A stretch of DNA of 64,000 nucleotides from an uncultured Demequina sp. (GCA_937925595.1 CALALQ010000304.1:13977-77976); one strand, 5' to 3'; counted from the first letter of the stretch, positions 7,949 to 17,108 are shown. Notes: generated by a model not told the origin, from the letters alone. Numbers and translations: made by a program.

Positions 7949-10743
7949 CCGTGGACCAGACCTTGCAGGAGCGGCTCGAAGAGCTCGAGTACATGGGCTA
8001 CACGCCGCGTCAGCGCGACGAGGCGATGAAGCTGCTCGGTGTGGCGCAGGAGCGCGGCGACCAGGACCTCGAGTTCGCGGTGCGCATGATCCTCACCGCC
8101 AATGGCGTGATGCGCGACCAGGCCGATCAGGCGCTTGCGAACTTCGCGTGGTGTGCCGCTAAGCACAAGGAGGATCCGGCGCGCTTCTTTGGCGAGGAGT
8201 ACTCGCCGAGCGACCAGATCTTCTGGCACTACAAGTGGATGCCGGGCATCATCGCCAACTCCGCGGTCTTCGACCTCGAGCAGCTCGAGGCGGTGCTGCA
8301 GGACTTCGAGGACACCTACCGCGCCGCAGGGCTGCCGCTGTCAGCGGTAGTGACCGCTCGTCTCGAGAGCGCGATCAACGTGGGCGATCTCGAGGGCGCG
8401 AAGAAGTACGCGGGCCAGCTCGAGACCATGCCGCGCGATGACTTCTCCTCGTGCGAGGCGTGCGTGCCCGCAGACTTCGTGGACCTTGAGATGCTCATCG
8501 ACAACGAGGAGGCGGCAGTGCGACGTGCCGTCGAGTCGTGGAGAGCGCACAACACCTGTGCCGAGGAGCCGGAGACGATGCTCGCCGGCGTGCTCGTGCC
8601 GATGCTGCGCTTGGGCCACCCCGACGCGCTTGAGGCCTACGAAACCGTCTATGACGCGTCGAAGGGCGGCGAGGACAAGCTCGGCAACCTCTCCGAGTGT
8701 GCCCTGTTCGCCTCGGTCACCGGCAACCACGAACTCGCGTTCTCGATCCTCGAGCGCAACCTGCGACTCCTGGTGCACGACGCGCTGCGCGATCGCGACC
8801 ACTTTGGCGCCCTCATCAACTTCGCCGTCGTGCTCGATCGCTTGGCCGCGGCCTTCCCGCATCTGTCCGACGCTGTGGTCAGGGGAAGCGCCGATCCTCG
8901 GCTTGCCGCCCTGCTGCCTGCGACCGATCAGCCGCGCTCCGTCACCGAGCTGTCCGCGGTGATGTGGCAGGTCGCCAAGGAGATCGGCGATCGCTTCGAT
9001 GCCCGCAACGGCAATTACATGTTCGCGAAGGAGCTGGCGAAGGCTCGCGCGCTTGTCACCGAGGAGCACCCGATCGAGCTGCCGGCTCCTGAGGGCTTCT
9101 CGCCAATCTCCGTGCGCCCCTCGACCCCGCAGAGCGCGGCGGACTGGCTCGAGCGCGCCATCGACTCACTGTGGGCCGTTGACGGTGATGGGGCGCTTGC
9201 CGCGGTGCGGTCCGCGCTCGCGGACATCGACTCGCTGGACTCCGAGGAGCGAGTGCGTGCCGCCGCGGTGCTGATCTCATGCCTCGAGATGGGCGACGCG
9301 CAGGACGCTCGTGACGGCTGGGCGCTGTACGTGGATGAGGTGCATCGTGCGTATGGCGAGGAGGCGGGAGCGCTCGCCGCAGCGCTCGCGACCGCAACGA
9401 CGGTTGACGACTTCGAGGCCGCGATCGCCGCGCACCCCCAGGTGGGCAGCCCCGTGGGCGTACGCGCCCGCCTGCTCGCCATGAGGGCACTCTTCGCCGA
9501 CCCCGCGGGACCGAGTGAAGAGAACATCGCTCGCGCCATCGCGGTGACGGAGGAGGCGCTCGCGCTGGTGCCGGATGACGAGCCCATGTCGCGAGCGTCA
9601 GTGGTGCAGTCGCTCGCTCGCCTGCGCTTCATGGCCCAAGACATCGATGGGGCGCTTGCGCTCGTGGATTCCGTGCTGAACTCCGGGATCACTCGCGCCG
9701 CGCGCGCGGGAATCCTCGAGATGGCCGGCGGCATCCTGGTGCGAGTGGACCAGCCGCAAGAGGCGGCGCAAACCTTCGACGAGGCTGCCTCACTGTTTGC
9801 CGCAGCAGGCTTCGATCGAGCGGCGCTGTACCGCGGACTCGACGCTGCCCAGGCGTGGCGCGGAGCGGGTGACGAGGCGGCGGCTGCAGCGCGGTTTGAG
9901 TTCGCGCTGAGTCTGTTGCAGCCGGATGAGGGCACTCCGACGGCGCTGCGCTGGGACTATGGCATGGCACTGCTCAACTCGGGCGATGCCGGGCGCGCGA
10001 TCCCGCAGCTCGAGAGCGTGCTGGTGGATGAGCTCGCAGCCGGGGACGTGGCGCCGGAGTCGCTCGCATCGACCTATTTCCAGTTGGCCCGTGCCTACGA
10101 CAACGACTACGACGAGCGAGCGGCGGAGCACTACCTGCGCGCATCCGAGCTGTTTGCTCGGGCCGAGTTCTACCGTCCGGCAGCGGACGCGGCGCTGTTC
10201 GCGGGCCGCGAGCTGTCCTATCAGGACGAGTACGTCGCAGCGAGAGAGGCACTTGAGACGGCACGCGGATACGAGGCGCGCGACCCCGACTCCACTCTTG
10301 AGGCGCACATCGGCCTTGCGCTGGCGCCCGTGCTCTCGGAGCTGGGCGACGACGCGTGGAGAGCGGTCTCGGAGGCGGCCATCGCCGCCGCGATCGCCGC
10401 GGAGGACGTCGAGCTGCGGATGCGCGGACTCAGCACTCGCATGAGCCTGCTTGCGGAGAACGACCCCGCGGGAGCGGCTGCCGAGGGCCCGGGCGCAATC
10501 GACCAAGCCCTCGCGAACGACGAGGCGGGCCTTGCGGTGGGACTGATCTGGCTCGCGGCGCGCGCCACCGGTGACGTGGAGGGCGTGCCCGCGGGCGTGA
10601 ACCTGCTGAACCGCTACCGCGATCGCGTGGACGAGTTCGGCGAAGAGCGCTCAGACCTTGCGGACATGGGAGCAGAGCTGCTGCGCCAGTGGAACCTCGA
10701 CGCCGAGGCTCAGCAGTGGCTCGCGGCCGTCGGCTCCAACTAG
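7945..10743 (+). CDS. Large TPR-like helical-repeat protein, likely partner of the HSP90-family ATPase
   Basis: A 932-residue, acidic, alanine-rich protein without signal peptide or membrane segments. I do not recognise an enzyme domain. From about residue 400 it consists of repeated helix pairs with TPR-like spacing (for example ALALVDSVLNSGITRAARAG, AAQTFDEAASLFAAAGFDRA, AGRAIPQLESVL). The N-terminal ~400 residues have a different texture, including a Cys pair in SSCEACVPADFVD. The ATG at 7945 overlaps the HSP90 stop by 4 bp; an open extension upstream only runs antisense-free through the HSP90 gene in another frame and is not real. TPR proteins are established HSP90 partners in eukaryotes; here the role is inferred from coupling alone. 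Confidence 0.82.
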   Translation: MTVDQTLQERLEELEYMGYTPRQRDEAMKLLGVAQERGDQDLEFAVRMILTANGVMRDQADQALANFAWCAAKHKEDPARFFGEEYSPSDQIFWHYKWMPGIIANSAVFDLEQLEAVLQDFEDTYRAAGLPLSAVVTARLESAINVGDLEGAKKYAGQLETMPRDDFSSCEACVPADFVDLEMLIDNEEAAVRRAVESWRAHNTCAEEPETMLAGVLVPMLRLGHPDALEAYETVYDASKGGEDKLGNLSECALFASVTGNHELAFSILERNLRLLVHDALRDRDHFGALINFAVVLDRLAAAFPHLSDAVVRGSADPRLAALLPATDQPRSVTELSAVMWQVAKEIGDRFDARNGNYMFAKELAKARALVTEEHPIELPAPEGFSPISVRPSTPQSAADWLERAIDSLWAVDGDGALAAVRSALADIDSLDSEERVRAAAVLISCLEMGDAQDARDGWALYVDEVHRAYGEEAGALAAALATATTVDDFEAAIAAHPQVGSPVGVRARLLAMRALFADPAGPSEENIARAIAVTEEALALVPDDEPMSRASVVQSLARLRFMAQDIDGALALVDSVLNSGITRAARAGILEMAGGILVRVDQPQEAAQTFDEAASLFAAAGFDRAALYRGLDAAQAWRGAGDEAAAAARFEFALSLLQPDEGTPTALRWDYGMALLNSGDAGRAIPQLESVLVDELAAGDVAPESLASTYFQLARAYDNDYDERAAEHYLRASELFARAEFYRPAADAALFAGRELSYQDEYVAAREALETARGYEARDPDSTLEAHIGLALAPVLSELGDDAWRAVSEAAIAAAIAAEDVELRMRGLSTRMSLLAENDPAGAAAEGPGAIDQALANDEAGLAVGLIWLAARATGDVEGVPAGVNLLNRYRDRVDEFGEERSDLADMGAELLRQWNLDAEAQQWLAAVGSN

Positions 10744-10750
10744 CGAGTAG

Positions 10751-10781
10751 CAGCGGCCCCGACGCATTGCCGGGGCCGCTG
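10751..10781. terminator. Bidirectional hairpin terminator
   Basis: A perfect 10-bp stem (AGCGGCCCCG at 10752-10761 with CGGGGCCGCT at 10771-10780, 9-nt loop) sits 8 bp after the stop of the TPR-like gene and just after the stop of the convergent MMPL gene. Confidence 0.8.
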
Positions 10782-10786
10782 TCGTG

Positions 10787-12943
10787 TCATGCGGGTGTGA
10801 GTTCTCGTTCGGGCTCTTCAGGCGCCGAGGAGCGATGGGTGTCATGCCCGTCGATGTCGAGGTGGGGCAGCACGCGGTCGAGCCACGCAGGCATCCACCA
10901 ATTGGCGCGGCCAAGCAGCCGCATGATCGCGGGCACCAGCACCACGCGCACGATGAACGCGTCGATGAAGATCGCGACCGCGAGCCCCAGCCCCAGCAGT
11001 TTCATAATGCGCGAGTCCGAGGTTACGAAGGATCCGAACACCACGACCATGATCGAGGCGGCGGCGATGATCACTCGAGACACCTCGGCGAGTCCGCGAC
11101 GAACGGCCAGCGCGTTGTCCCCGGTCGCGTGATACAGCTCGGCGATGCGGGACACGAGGAACACTTGGTAGTCCATCGACAGGCCGAACAGCAGGGCAAA
11201 GAGGATCAGCGGCGCGAACGGCTCCACGGGGCCGCCTTCTCCAATGCCGATGAGCTGGTGCCCCCATCCCCACTGGAACACCGCGACCACCACGCCGAAC
11301 GCCGCGGCGGCGCTCAGCAGGTTCATGGCCGCGCCGACGAGCGGCAGCGTCACGGAGCGGAAAGCCACAGTCAGCACCAGCACTGACAGGCCGACGACGA
11401 CCAGCAGGAACACGGGCAGTGAGTCGGCGAGCGCCCTGGTGAAGTCGAGGTTGCTTGCGACCGTGCCGCCAACATGCGCCTCGACGCCGGCGCGAGGAAT
11501 GTAGTCATCGCGCAGCCGCTCCACGAGCTGTTCTGTCTCGACCGCTTGGGGTGAGGTGCTGGGCACGACGATCAGCATCTGCGCGCTGCCGTCGGCATTG
11601 GGGATGGGTCCGCGCACCGCGGTGACCCCAGCGTCGGCGCTGATGGTGGAGGCGAGCGAGGCGACGTCGCCGCCCTCCGCGACCACCACGAGAGTGCCGT
11701 TTGCTCCCGCACCGAAGCCCTCGGAGACGAGGTCGTAGGCGGTGCGCGTGGTCGAGCCCACGGGATCGTTGCCTTGGTCGGCGTTGCCAAGGCGCAAGGA
11801 GACGGCGGGCGCGGCGAGGACGGCGAGCGCGGCGAGCGCGGCAAGGCTCGTCAGGAAGGGCCGACGCTCCACCAGGTTGGCGAGCCGTCCCGGCTGGGGT
11901 GCAGCCTCCGCAACGATCCCGTCGGCGGCGAGACGAGCGCGCTCGCGGCGGCTCAGCACGCGGTGGCCGTAGAGAGTGAGGAGGGCTGGCACGAGGGTCA
12001 CGGAGGCCGCGACCGAGAACAGCACGGTGATCGCCGCCGCCGTCGCGAGGCTCGATAGGAACGCGATGCGCGGCACGAACATGCCTGCGAGGGCGATGAA
12101 CACGGTGATTCCTGCAAACACGACGGCGCGTCCCGAGGTGGTGACGGACGTCCGGACGGATTCGCGGACCTCGCGACCGGCCTTGAGGCCAAGGCGGTGG
12201 CGGTTGACGATGAACAGCGCGTAGTCGATGCCGATGCCAAGCCCCAGCAGGACTGCAAGCGTGGGCGCCGACGTCGACGCAGGGGTGAGGTTGGAGAACA
12301 GGCCAAGGACCGCAAGCGAAGCACCGAGCGCGACGATCGCGGAGATGAGCGGAACGGTCGTGGCGATGAGCGCTCCGAAAGCAACGAAGAGGATCACCGC
12401 AGCGATCGCGAGGCCGATGAGCTCGCCGGCGCCCACCTCAGGGTTGGTGAGTCGGCTCGCTGCCTGTCCCGCCTGGCCCACGACGAGCTGAGGGGTGTTG
12501 GCCTCCTCGACCACCTCGGCGACCGCCTCGATCGACTCGAGGGGGAGGTTGTATGCCTGGTCGTCATACGTGACGGTCGCGAACGCGATGGTGCCGTCGG
12601 GAGAGACCTGGCCCGCAGCGTCGGGCGAGAAGGGGCTCGCTATCGAGGACACATGCGGGACGGCGGCGATGTCCTCGAGCGCCGCCTCGATGTCGCCGCG
12701 GGCCACGGTCACGGTGCCGGAGGTGACCTTGAATGCGATGGTGTCGGAGTCGCCAGCGACAGTGGGGAAGCGCTCTTCGAGCAGGTCATACGCCGCCTGC
12801 GAGTCGGTGGCCTTGAGCGAGAAGGTGTCGCGAATGTCTTGGCCGATGGCTCCCACGAGCACCTGCAGAGCGACGACGGCTGCGATCCAGCCGATCACGA
12901 CGGCCCACGGTCGGCCCGTGGAGAGGCGGGCGATGGTCTTCAT
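10787..12943 (-). CDS. MMPL/RND-family transporter
   Basis: A 718-residue inner-membrane exporter with the MMPL layout: one N-terminal helix, an extracytoplasmic domain, five helices, a second extracytoplasmic domain and a second five-helix block. The proton-relay Asp-Tyr pairs of the family are visible in each half (GIGIDYALFIVNRHR and FGLSMDYQVFLVSRIAE). Family members export lipids, siderophores or toxic compounds, and the substrate is not evident here. It is divergent from a TetR regulator, and the 118-bp gap contains two similar operator-like palindromes, so it is very likely repressed by that regulator. It is shorter than mycobacterial MmpL3 and lacks its long C-terminal tail. Confidence 0.93.
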   Translation of the reverse strand: MKTIARLSTGRPWAVVIGWIAAVVALQVLVGAIGQDIRDTFSLKATDSQAAYDLLEERFPTVAGDSDTIAFKVTSGTVTVARGDIEAALEDIAAVPHVSSIASPFSPDAAGQVSPDGTIAFATVTYDDQAYNLPLESIEAVAEVVEEANTPQLVVGQAGQAASRLTNPEVGAGELIGLAIAAVILFVAFGALIATTVPLISAIVALGASLAVLGLFSNLTPASTSAPTLAVLLGLGIGIDYALFIVNRHRLGLKAGREVRESVRTSVTTSGRAVVFAGITVFIALAGMFVPRIAFLSSLATAAAITVLFSVAASVTLVPALLTLYGHRVLSRRERARLAADGIVAEAAPQPGRLANLVERRPFLTSLAALAALAVLAAPAVSLRLGNADQGNDPVGSTTRTAYDLVSEGFGAGANGTLVVVAEGGDVASLASTISADAGVTAVRGPIPNADGSAQMLIVVPSTSPQAVETEQLVERLRDDYIPRAGVEAHVGGTVASNLDFTRALADSLPVFLLVVVGLSVLVLTVAFRSVTLPLVGAAMNLLSAAAAFGVVVAVFQWGWGHQLIGIGEGGPVEPFAPLILFALLFGLSMDYQVFLVSRIAELYHATGDNALAVRRGLAEVSRVIIAAASIMVVVFGSFVTSDSRIMKLLGLGLAVAIFIDAFIVRVVLVPAIMRLLGRANWWMPAWLDRVLPHLDIDGHDTHRSSAPEEPERELTPA

Positions 12944-12963
12944 GGTGATTCCCTTCCCAGATA

Positions 12964-12980
12964 ACTAAACGACCGTTAAG
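12964..12980. promoter_or_regulatory. TetR operator-like site 1 (MMPL side)
   Basis: ACTAAACGACCGTTAAG is an imperfect palindrome (TTAACGGTCGTTTAG when read on the other strand) 20 bp upstream of the MMPL start. A second copy with the same TAAACGNNCGT core is 45 bp away. Two copies between divergent transporter and TetR genes is the usual arrangement for mutual control. Confidence 0.65.
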
Positions 12981-13008
12981 ATGGTTACCGAGCCGATGGT
13001 GGCACGCT

Positions 13009-13028
13009 AACTAAACGTTCGTCAAGCG
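13009..13028. promoter_or_regulatory. TetR operator-like site 2 (TetR side)
   Basis: AACTAAACGTTCGTCAAGCG shares the ACTAAACGNNCGT core of site 1 and lies 34 bp before the TetR start at 13062. The right half-site (CGTCAAG) differs by one base from that of site 1 (CGTTAAG). Confidence 0.62.
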
Positions 13029-13061
13029 TTTTTCGCTGGGTGGACGGTGAAGGATGTGGGA

Positions 13062-13661
13062 ATGAGCACTGACGCTGTCGTTGATGCGCGCAGGACGGAT
13101 ACACGCGAGCGCATCGTGAACGTCGCCGCCGCCCTCATCGCAGAGAAGGGTTTTGCAGGCACGTCGATCAAGGACATCTCTGATGCGCTGGGTGTCACGA
13201 AGGCCGCGCTGTATTACCACTTCGCGTCGAAGGAGGAGATCCTCCGCGCGATCGTGGACCAGCCCATCCAGTCGATTCGCGGGGTGCTCGAGGAGACGCG
13301 AGACCTCTCGACTCCCGAGGCGCGCCGCCAGCTCATCCACGACGTGGTGGGTTCGATGGCCGAGTGCACGCCCGAATCGGTTGCGGTGTTCAAGGACCCA
13401 CAGATCCAGGCGATCATGGGCGCGGAGATCTCGGCCTCAGGCATCACCAATGTGCTGGCGCTGACGCTCGCGGCCGGGCTGTCCGGTGTGCAGGATCACT
13501 CGCAGATTCAGCCAGAGCACCTGGTGCGCGCGTCCGCCGCCGTCGCCGCGGGCCTCGCGGTGGTCGACACGTGGCACGTCGCCTTCCCCGACGTCGCGAA
13601 GTTCTCGCCGGAGTCGATCGACTACATCACGAACCTCGTCGCGCGCACGCTTGAGGACTAA
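13062..13661 (+). CDS. TetR/AcrR-family transcriptional regulator of the MMPL exporter
   Basis: A 199-residue repressor. The N-terminal helix-turn-helix is typical (RERIVNVAAALIAEKGFAGT, then IKDISDALGVTKAALYYHFA, about residues 15-55), and the C-terminal ligand domain is variable. The ATG at 13062 is preferred over a GTG five codons upstream because an AAGGATGTGGGA stretch serves as ribosome-binding site. It is divergent from the MMPL gene with two operator-like palindromes between, which suggests that it represses the exporter and itself. It ends with a 4-bp overlap with the convergent small gene. The inducer is unknown. Confidence 0.9.
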   Translation: MSTDAVVDARRTDTRERIVNVAAALIAEKGFAGTSIKDISDALGVTKAALYYHFASKEEILRAIVDQPIQSIRGVLEETRDLSTPEARRQLIHDVVGSMAECTPESVAVFKDPQIQAIMGAEISASGITNVLALTLAAGLSGVQDHSQIQPEHLVRASAAVAAGLAVVDTWHVAFPDVAKFSPESIDYITNLVARTLED

Positions 13662-13969
13662 CCCGCGTCGCGGTGCGCGCCGCGCGCGATGAGTTCGCGC
13701 ATGAGGCGTCGTGCGCTGCGCGTGGGCCGGATCCGCGCAATGCCCAGCCCAGCAATCGCCACCTCGACGCCGTCGGGATAGCCCAGCCAGCGTCGGCGCG
13801 TGCGCACCGTCACCTCGCTGAGCGGCACCGTCCAGTCCTGGCCCTCGGAGGGGACCCAGCGCAGAGCGTCGGACAGTTCGATGAGGCCAACGCGTTGGGG
13901 ATCGTCGCGCTGCACGCCCATACCGTGATCGCCAAAATCGAGACGACCCCAGGTCTCCCACCGCTTCAC
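13658..13969 (-). CDS. Hypothetical protein, 103 residues
   Basis: I do not recognise this protein. It is small, soluble, rich in Trp and Arg, and begins with MKRWETWGRLDFGDHG from a GTG start. The middle (PLSEVTVRTRRRWLGYPDGV) looks like a beta-rich domain, perhaps a PH-like fold, but this is a guess. It is the last gene of the GH3 strand, 9 bp after the GH3 stop, and overlaps the convergent TetR gene by 4 bp. Codon use matches its neighbours, which supports it as coding. Confidence 0.6.
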   Translation of the reverse strand: MKRWETWGRLDFGDHGMGVQRDDPQRVGLIELSDALRWVPSEGQDWTVPLSEVTVRTRRRWLGYPDGVEVAIAGLGIARIRPTRSARRLMRELIARGAHRDAG

Positions 13970-13978
13970 GCGCTCAAC

Positions 13979-16351
13979 CTAGCGGTTGCGCCACGCCTTC
14001 GGAGTGGTGAGGTTCAGCAGATTGACGACGCACTTCGCGGTGCGCAGCGAGAACTGGCCGCCAGAGACCATCGCGAGTCCACGCAGCGGGAGGCTGGCCG
14101 TCATCGCCTCGAACATGCCGCGCTGGGCATCGTCCTCGCTGATGTCCGCGCTCTGCAGCTCCTGTTCCACGCGCTTGCGGACCTTGCGGTTGAGGTTGCG
14201 ACCCACCCACGTGACGAGCAGGTCGTCCATGGTGGACTCGAGCGTGAACGGCAGCAGTGGTCGCGGGGTGGGGACTGGGCGTCCGAGCATCGCCGCGAAC
14301 TCGTCATCGGTCGCGACAAAGCCGGCCGGACCCGGCGCTGGCGTCACCACGTCATCGCTTGCGACCTTGACGGTCTTGGCAAGGCGAATGTCCTCGGACG
14401 AGGCGCCCACCTGAATCTCGAACTCTCCGGCCTCGACAAGCCAGTCGCGAGCGGCGACGTCCCAGAACGCGAACGCGCGACGGTCAAGCGTCACCGTCAC
14501 CTTCTGGGACTCGCCAGCGTCCAGGCTTGCCCTCGCGAAGGCCCTCAGCTCCCTCGCGGGGCGGTACACGCTCGACTCGACGTCGCGCACGTACACCTGG
14601 ACAACCTCGGATCCGGCTCGCTTGCCGGTGTTGGTCACCGTGACGGTGACCTTGTAGCCGTCGCCCGACTTCCGGACGCTGAGATCCGCGTACTCGAAGG
14701 TCGTGTAGCTCAGGCCATGACCAAAGGGGAAGCGCGCCCGCACCCCCGAACTGGTGTGGAAGCGATAGCCCACATACAGGCCCTCGCGATACTCCACTTG
14801 CGTCTCGCCGCCCGGGAAGTTTGCGTTCGCCGGGACATCCCCGATCTCAACGGGGAACGATTCCGCGAGTCGCCCGCCCGGCTCCGCGACGCCAAGCAGC
14901 ACATCGCTCACGGCGGCCGCACCCGCCTGTCCTCCCAGGTAGGCCTCGACAATCGCGGCCGGGGCATCAGTCCAGGGCATCTCGACGGCGCCTCCGTTGT
15001 GCAGCACCACCACGGTCTTGGCGTTCGCCTCAGTGACCGTCGCGATGAGCTGCTCGTGACCCATCGGCAGCCGCAGTTGCGTGCGGTCGAAGCCTTCGGA
15101 TTCGAGGGAGGCGGGCAGCCCCGCGAGCAGGATCACCGCATCAGCGCCCGACGCTGCCTCGCGGGCCTCGTCGAGCAGCGCCGGGGTCGTCTCTCCGGTT
15201 CGTGCGTCGTACCCGGGTGCGTACGTCACCGTGGCCTTGGTGCCGACTGCGCGGCCGAACTCGTCGAGGAACGTATCCACCCTGGTGGGGTTGACAAGCG
15301 AGGACCCCGCGCCCTGGTAGCGAGGCTCTTTCGCGAAGGCGCCGATGACCGCGACGGTGCCCTTGGGGCGCAGGGGCAGCAGCCCGTCGTTGGTGAGCAG
15401 CACGCAGCCCGCGGCCGCCGCGCGGCGGGCAAGGGCGTGGTGAGCGTCGAAGTCCACTGGCTCCGCAGCGTCGGCCGCTCGGGCGCGCAGCGACAGCTCG
15501 ACAACCCGGGTGGCCGCACGGTCTACGTCCGACTCACTGAGCTCGCCGCTCGCGACGGCCTTGCGCACGGCCGCATCCCACGTCCCATCGGAGCCGGGCA
15601 TCTCGAGGTCGAGGCCGGCGCGGACGCCGGCGACGCGGTCGGAGGTGGCGCTCCAGTCGGTCATTGCGAGGCCATCGAAGCCCCACTCGTCTCGCAGGAT
15701 CGTGGAAACAAGTTCGCGGCTCTCGCCCACATGCTCGCCATTGACCGCGTTGTAGGCGGTCATGACGGCCCACGGCTTGGAGCTCTTGACCGCGAGCTCG
15801 AAGCCCGGGAAGTAGATCTCGCGCAGCGTGCGCTCGTCGACGATGGTGTCGATCGTCATGCGACGGTGTTCTTGGTTGTTGGCGACAAAGTGCTTGAGGC
15901 ACGCTCCAACGCCCTGGGACTGGATGCCGCGCACCAGCGCGCCAGCCATGACCCCGCTGATCAGGGGGTCTTCTGAGAAGTATTCGAAGACGCGGCCGCC
16001 TCCGGCGTGGCGTTTGATGTTGAGGCCGGGGCCAAGGACCACGGCGACGTCCTGGGCGCGTGCCTCGCGGCCTATTGCCGCTCCCACCTCTTCGACGAGC
16101 TGTGGATCCCACGAGGAGCCGAGCACGGCGGCGGTGGGGAAGCAGGTGGCCGGAACCGAGCGGCGCATGTCGAGTTGGTCGCCGTCGCTTTCGAGCTTTC
16201 GCAGGCCGTGGGGGCCGTCCGTGAGCATGACGGAAGGAGCGCCGTCGACGGATTCGGTGAACCACAGGTCCTTGCCGCTGAGCAGACGGATCTTGTCGTC
16301 GAGGCTGAGCCCTGCGACGATCGTTGCTGCGGCATCTATGGTGCTGCGCAT
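13979..16351 (-). CDS. Glycoside hydrolase family 3 beta-glucosidase-type enzyme
   Basis: A 790-residue cytoplasmic glycosidase with no signal peptide. The N-terminal TIM-barrel domain carries VAVVLGPGLNIKRHA and the catalytic nucleophile Asp232 in GLAMTDWS. The C-terminal alpha/beta sandwich (VAVIGAFAKEPRYQGAGS) and a fibronectin-III-like domain (YADLSVRKSGDGYKVTVTV) follow, as in full-length beta-glucosidases and beta-xylosidases of this subfamily. About 100 further residues after the FnIII domain are an extra tail. It probably hydrolyses imported oligosaccharides. It diverges from a TetR-type regulator with a near-perfect palindrome in the gap, so control by that regulator is likely. Confidence 0.93.
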   Translation of the reverse strand: MRSTIDAAATIVAGLSLDDKIRLLSGKDLWFTESVDGAPSVMLTDGPHGLRKLESDGDQLDMRRSVPATCFPTAAVLGSSWDPQLVEEVGAAIGREARAQDVAVVLGPGLNIKRHAGGGRVFEYFSEDPLISGVMAGALVRGIQSQGVGACLKHFVANNQEHRRMTIDTIVDERTLREIYFPGFELAVKSSKPWAVMTAYNAVNGEHVGESRELVSTILRDEWGFDGLAMTDWSATSDRVAGVRAGLDLEMPGSDGTWDAAVRKAVASGELSESDVDRAATRVVELSLRARAADAAEPVDFDAHHALARRAAAAGCVLLTNDGLLPLRPKGTVAVIGAFAKEPRYQGAGSSLVNPTRVDTFLDEFGRAVGTKATVTYAPGYDARTGETTPALLDEAREAASGADAVILLAGLPASLESEGFDRTQLRLPMGHEQLIATVTEANAKTVVVLHNGGAVEMPWTDAPAAIVEAYLGGQAGAAAVSDVLLGVAEPGGRLAESFPVEIGDVPANANFPGGETQVEYREGLYVGYRFHTSSGVRARFPFGHGLSYTTFEYADLSVRKSGDGYKVTVTVTNTGKRAGSEVVQVYVRDVESSVYRPARELRAFARASLDAGESQKVTVTLDRRAFAFWDVAARDWLVEAGEFEIQVGASSEDIRLAKTVKVASDDVVTPAPGPAGFVATDDEFAAMLGRPVPTPRPLLPFTLESTMDDLLVTWVGRNLNRKVRKRVEQELQSADISEDDAQRGMFEAMTASLPLRGLAMVSGGQFSLRTAKCVVNLLNLTTPKAWRNR

Positions 16352-16398
16352 TGAAGGCCTTTCGGCGTCTTTGCCCTCAGCTGGCCTGACATGGAAAG

Positions 16399-16440
16399 AG
16401 CGCGCGGGCGTTAAGGGGGGGAATCTAGCGCCCGCGCGCT
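16399..16440. repeat. 12-bp perfect GC-rich inverted repeat in the GH3/TetR gap
   Basis: AGCGCGCGGGCG at 16399-16410 and its exact complement at 16429-16440 flank an 18-nt loop. It lies in the leader region of the GH3 gene and directly abuts the TetR palindrome. It could be an RNA hairpin in the GH3 5' leader or part of the regulatory region. Confidence 0.6.
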
Positions 16441-16459
16441 ATTTAACAATGTTAGATAG
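16439..16459. promoter_or_regulatory. TetR operator-like palindrome between GH3 and its regulator
   Basis: CTATTTAACAATGTTAGATAG is a 21-bp palindrome around a central A; nine of ten base pairs plus the centre form a symmetric CTATYTAACAWTGTTARATAG. It is 88 bp upstream of GH3 and 53 bp upstream of the TetR gene. Size and symmetry fit a TetR dimer site, and its AT-rich content stands out locally. Confidence 0.7.
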
Positions 16460-16511
16460 AGTGCCGATAACTTGGCAAGTCGGTGCGATGTAGATCACAT
16501 TGGAGCCCTGA

Positions 16512-17108
16512 ATGGCTGTGAGGATGGAGCCGGACGAGCGGCGCAAGTCCATCCTTGCCACCGCAATGTCCATCATCGACGAGCACGGCCACCAGGGTCT
16601 GACGATGCGAGCACTTGCTCGCGCATGCGGCATGTCGGCGCCGGGCCTGATGCACTACTTCCCGGACATGCCCACGCTCGTGGTCGCCGTCATCGACTAC
16701 CGCGAACAGCGTGACGCGGACCTCTACGACCTGTCCATGCGCGGCCCCGGCGTGACCCGCATGATGCTCGACAAAGCCATTCAGAACATCATCGATCGCC
16801 CCAAGGCTGCCGAACTGTTCGCGATCGTCGAGGCGCAGGCCATCGATCCGCGGCATCCCGGCCACGAGTACTTCAAGTACCGCAACGAGCGCCTCGTCGC
16901 CGACGTGCTTCCCATCGCGTCCGCAGAGTACGAGAACGCGGAGGAGCTCATCCGTCAGCTCATCGCCATCGCCGATGGCCTGCAGCTCAACTGGCTGCGC
17001 GACCCCGGGTCCTTCGACCTCATGGAGCGCTGGAAGGCGATCGCCGATCCGCTCCTCGCCGCCGCGGAGCGCTGCGACGTGAGAGGGGCCGAGCCCGACG
17101 AGCGGTGA
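16512..17108 (+). CDS. TetR/AcrR-family regulator, divergent from GH3
   Basis: A 198-residue regulator with an N-terminal helix-turn-helix (RRKSILATAMSIIDEHGHQG, then LTMRALARACGMSAPGLMHY) and a ligand-binding helical domain. The LMHYFPDMPTLVVAVIDYRE segment resembles TetR regulators that control sugar-related genes in actinobacteria. The ATG at 16512 is the first in frame after the palindrome. Its gene ends directly against the convergent aldo/keto reductase (no gap). It most likely senses a glycoside or sugar and controls GH3 and itself; that is inference from position. Confidence 0.9.
   Translation: MAVRMEPDERRKSILATAMSIIDEHGHQGLTMRALARACGMSAPGLMHYFPDMPTLVVAVIDYREQRDADLYDLSMRGPGVTRMMLDKAIQNIIDRPKAAELFAIVEAQAIDPRHPGHEYFKYRNERLVADVLPIASAEYENAEELIRQLIAIADGLQLNWLRDPGSFDLMERWKAIADPLLAAAERCDVRGAEPDER

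Noticed and set aside
13673..15976. 767-residue open frame antisense to the GH3 gene
   Set aside because: No recognisable domain; the minus strand encodes a complete GH3 enzyme.
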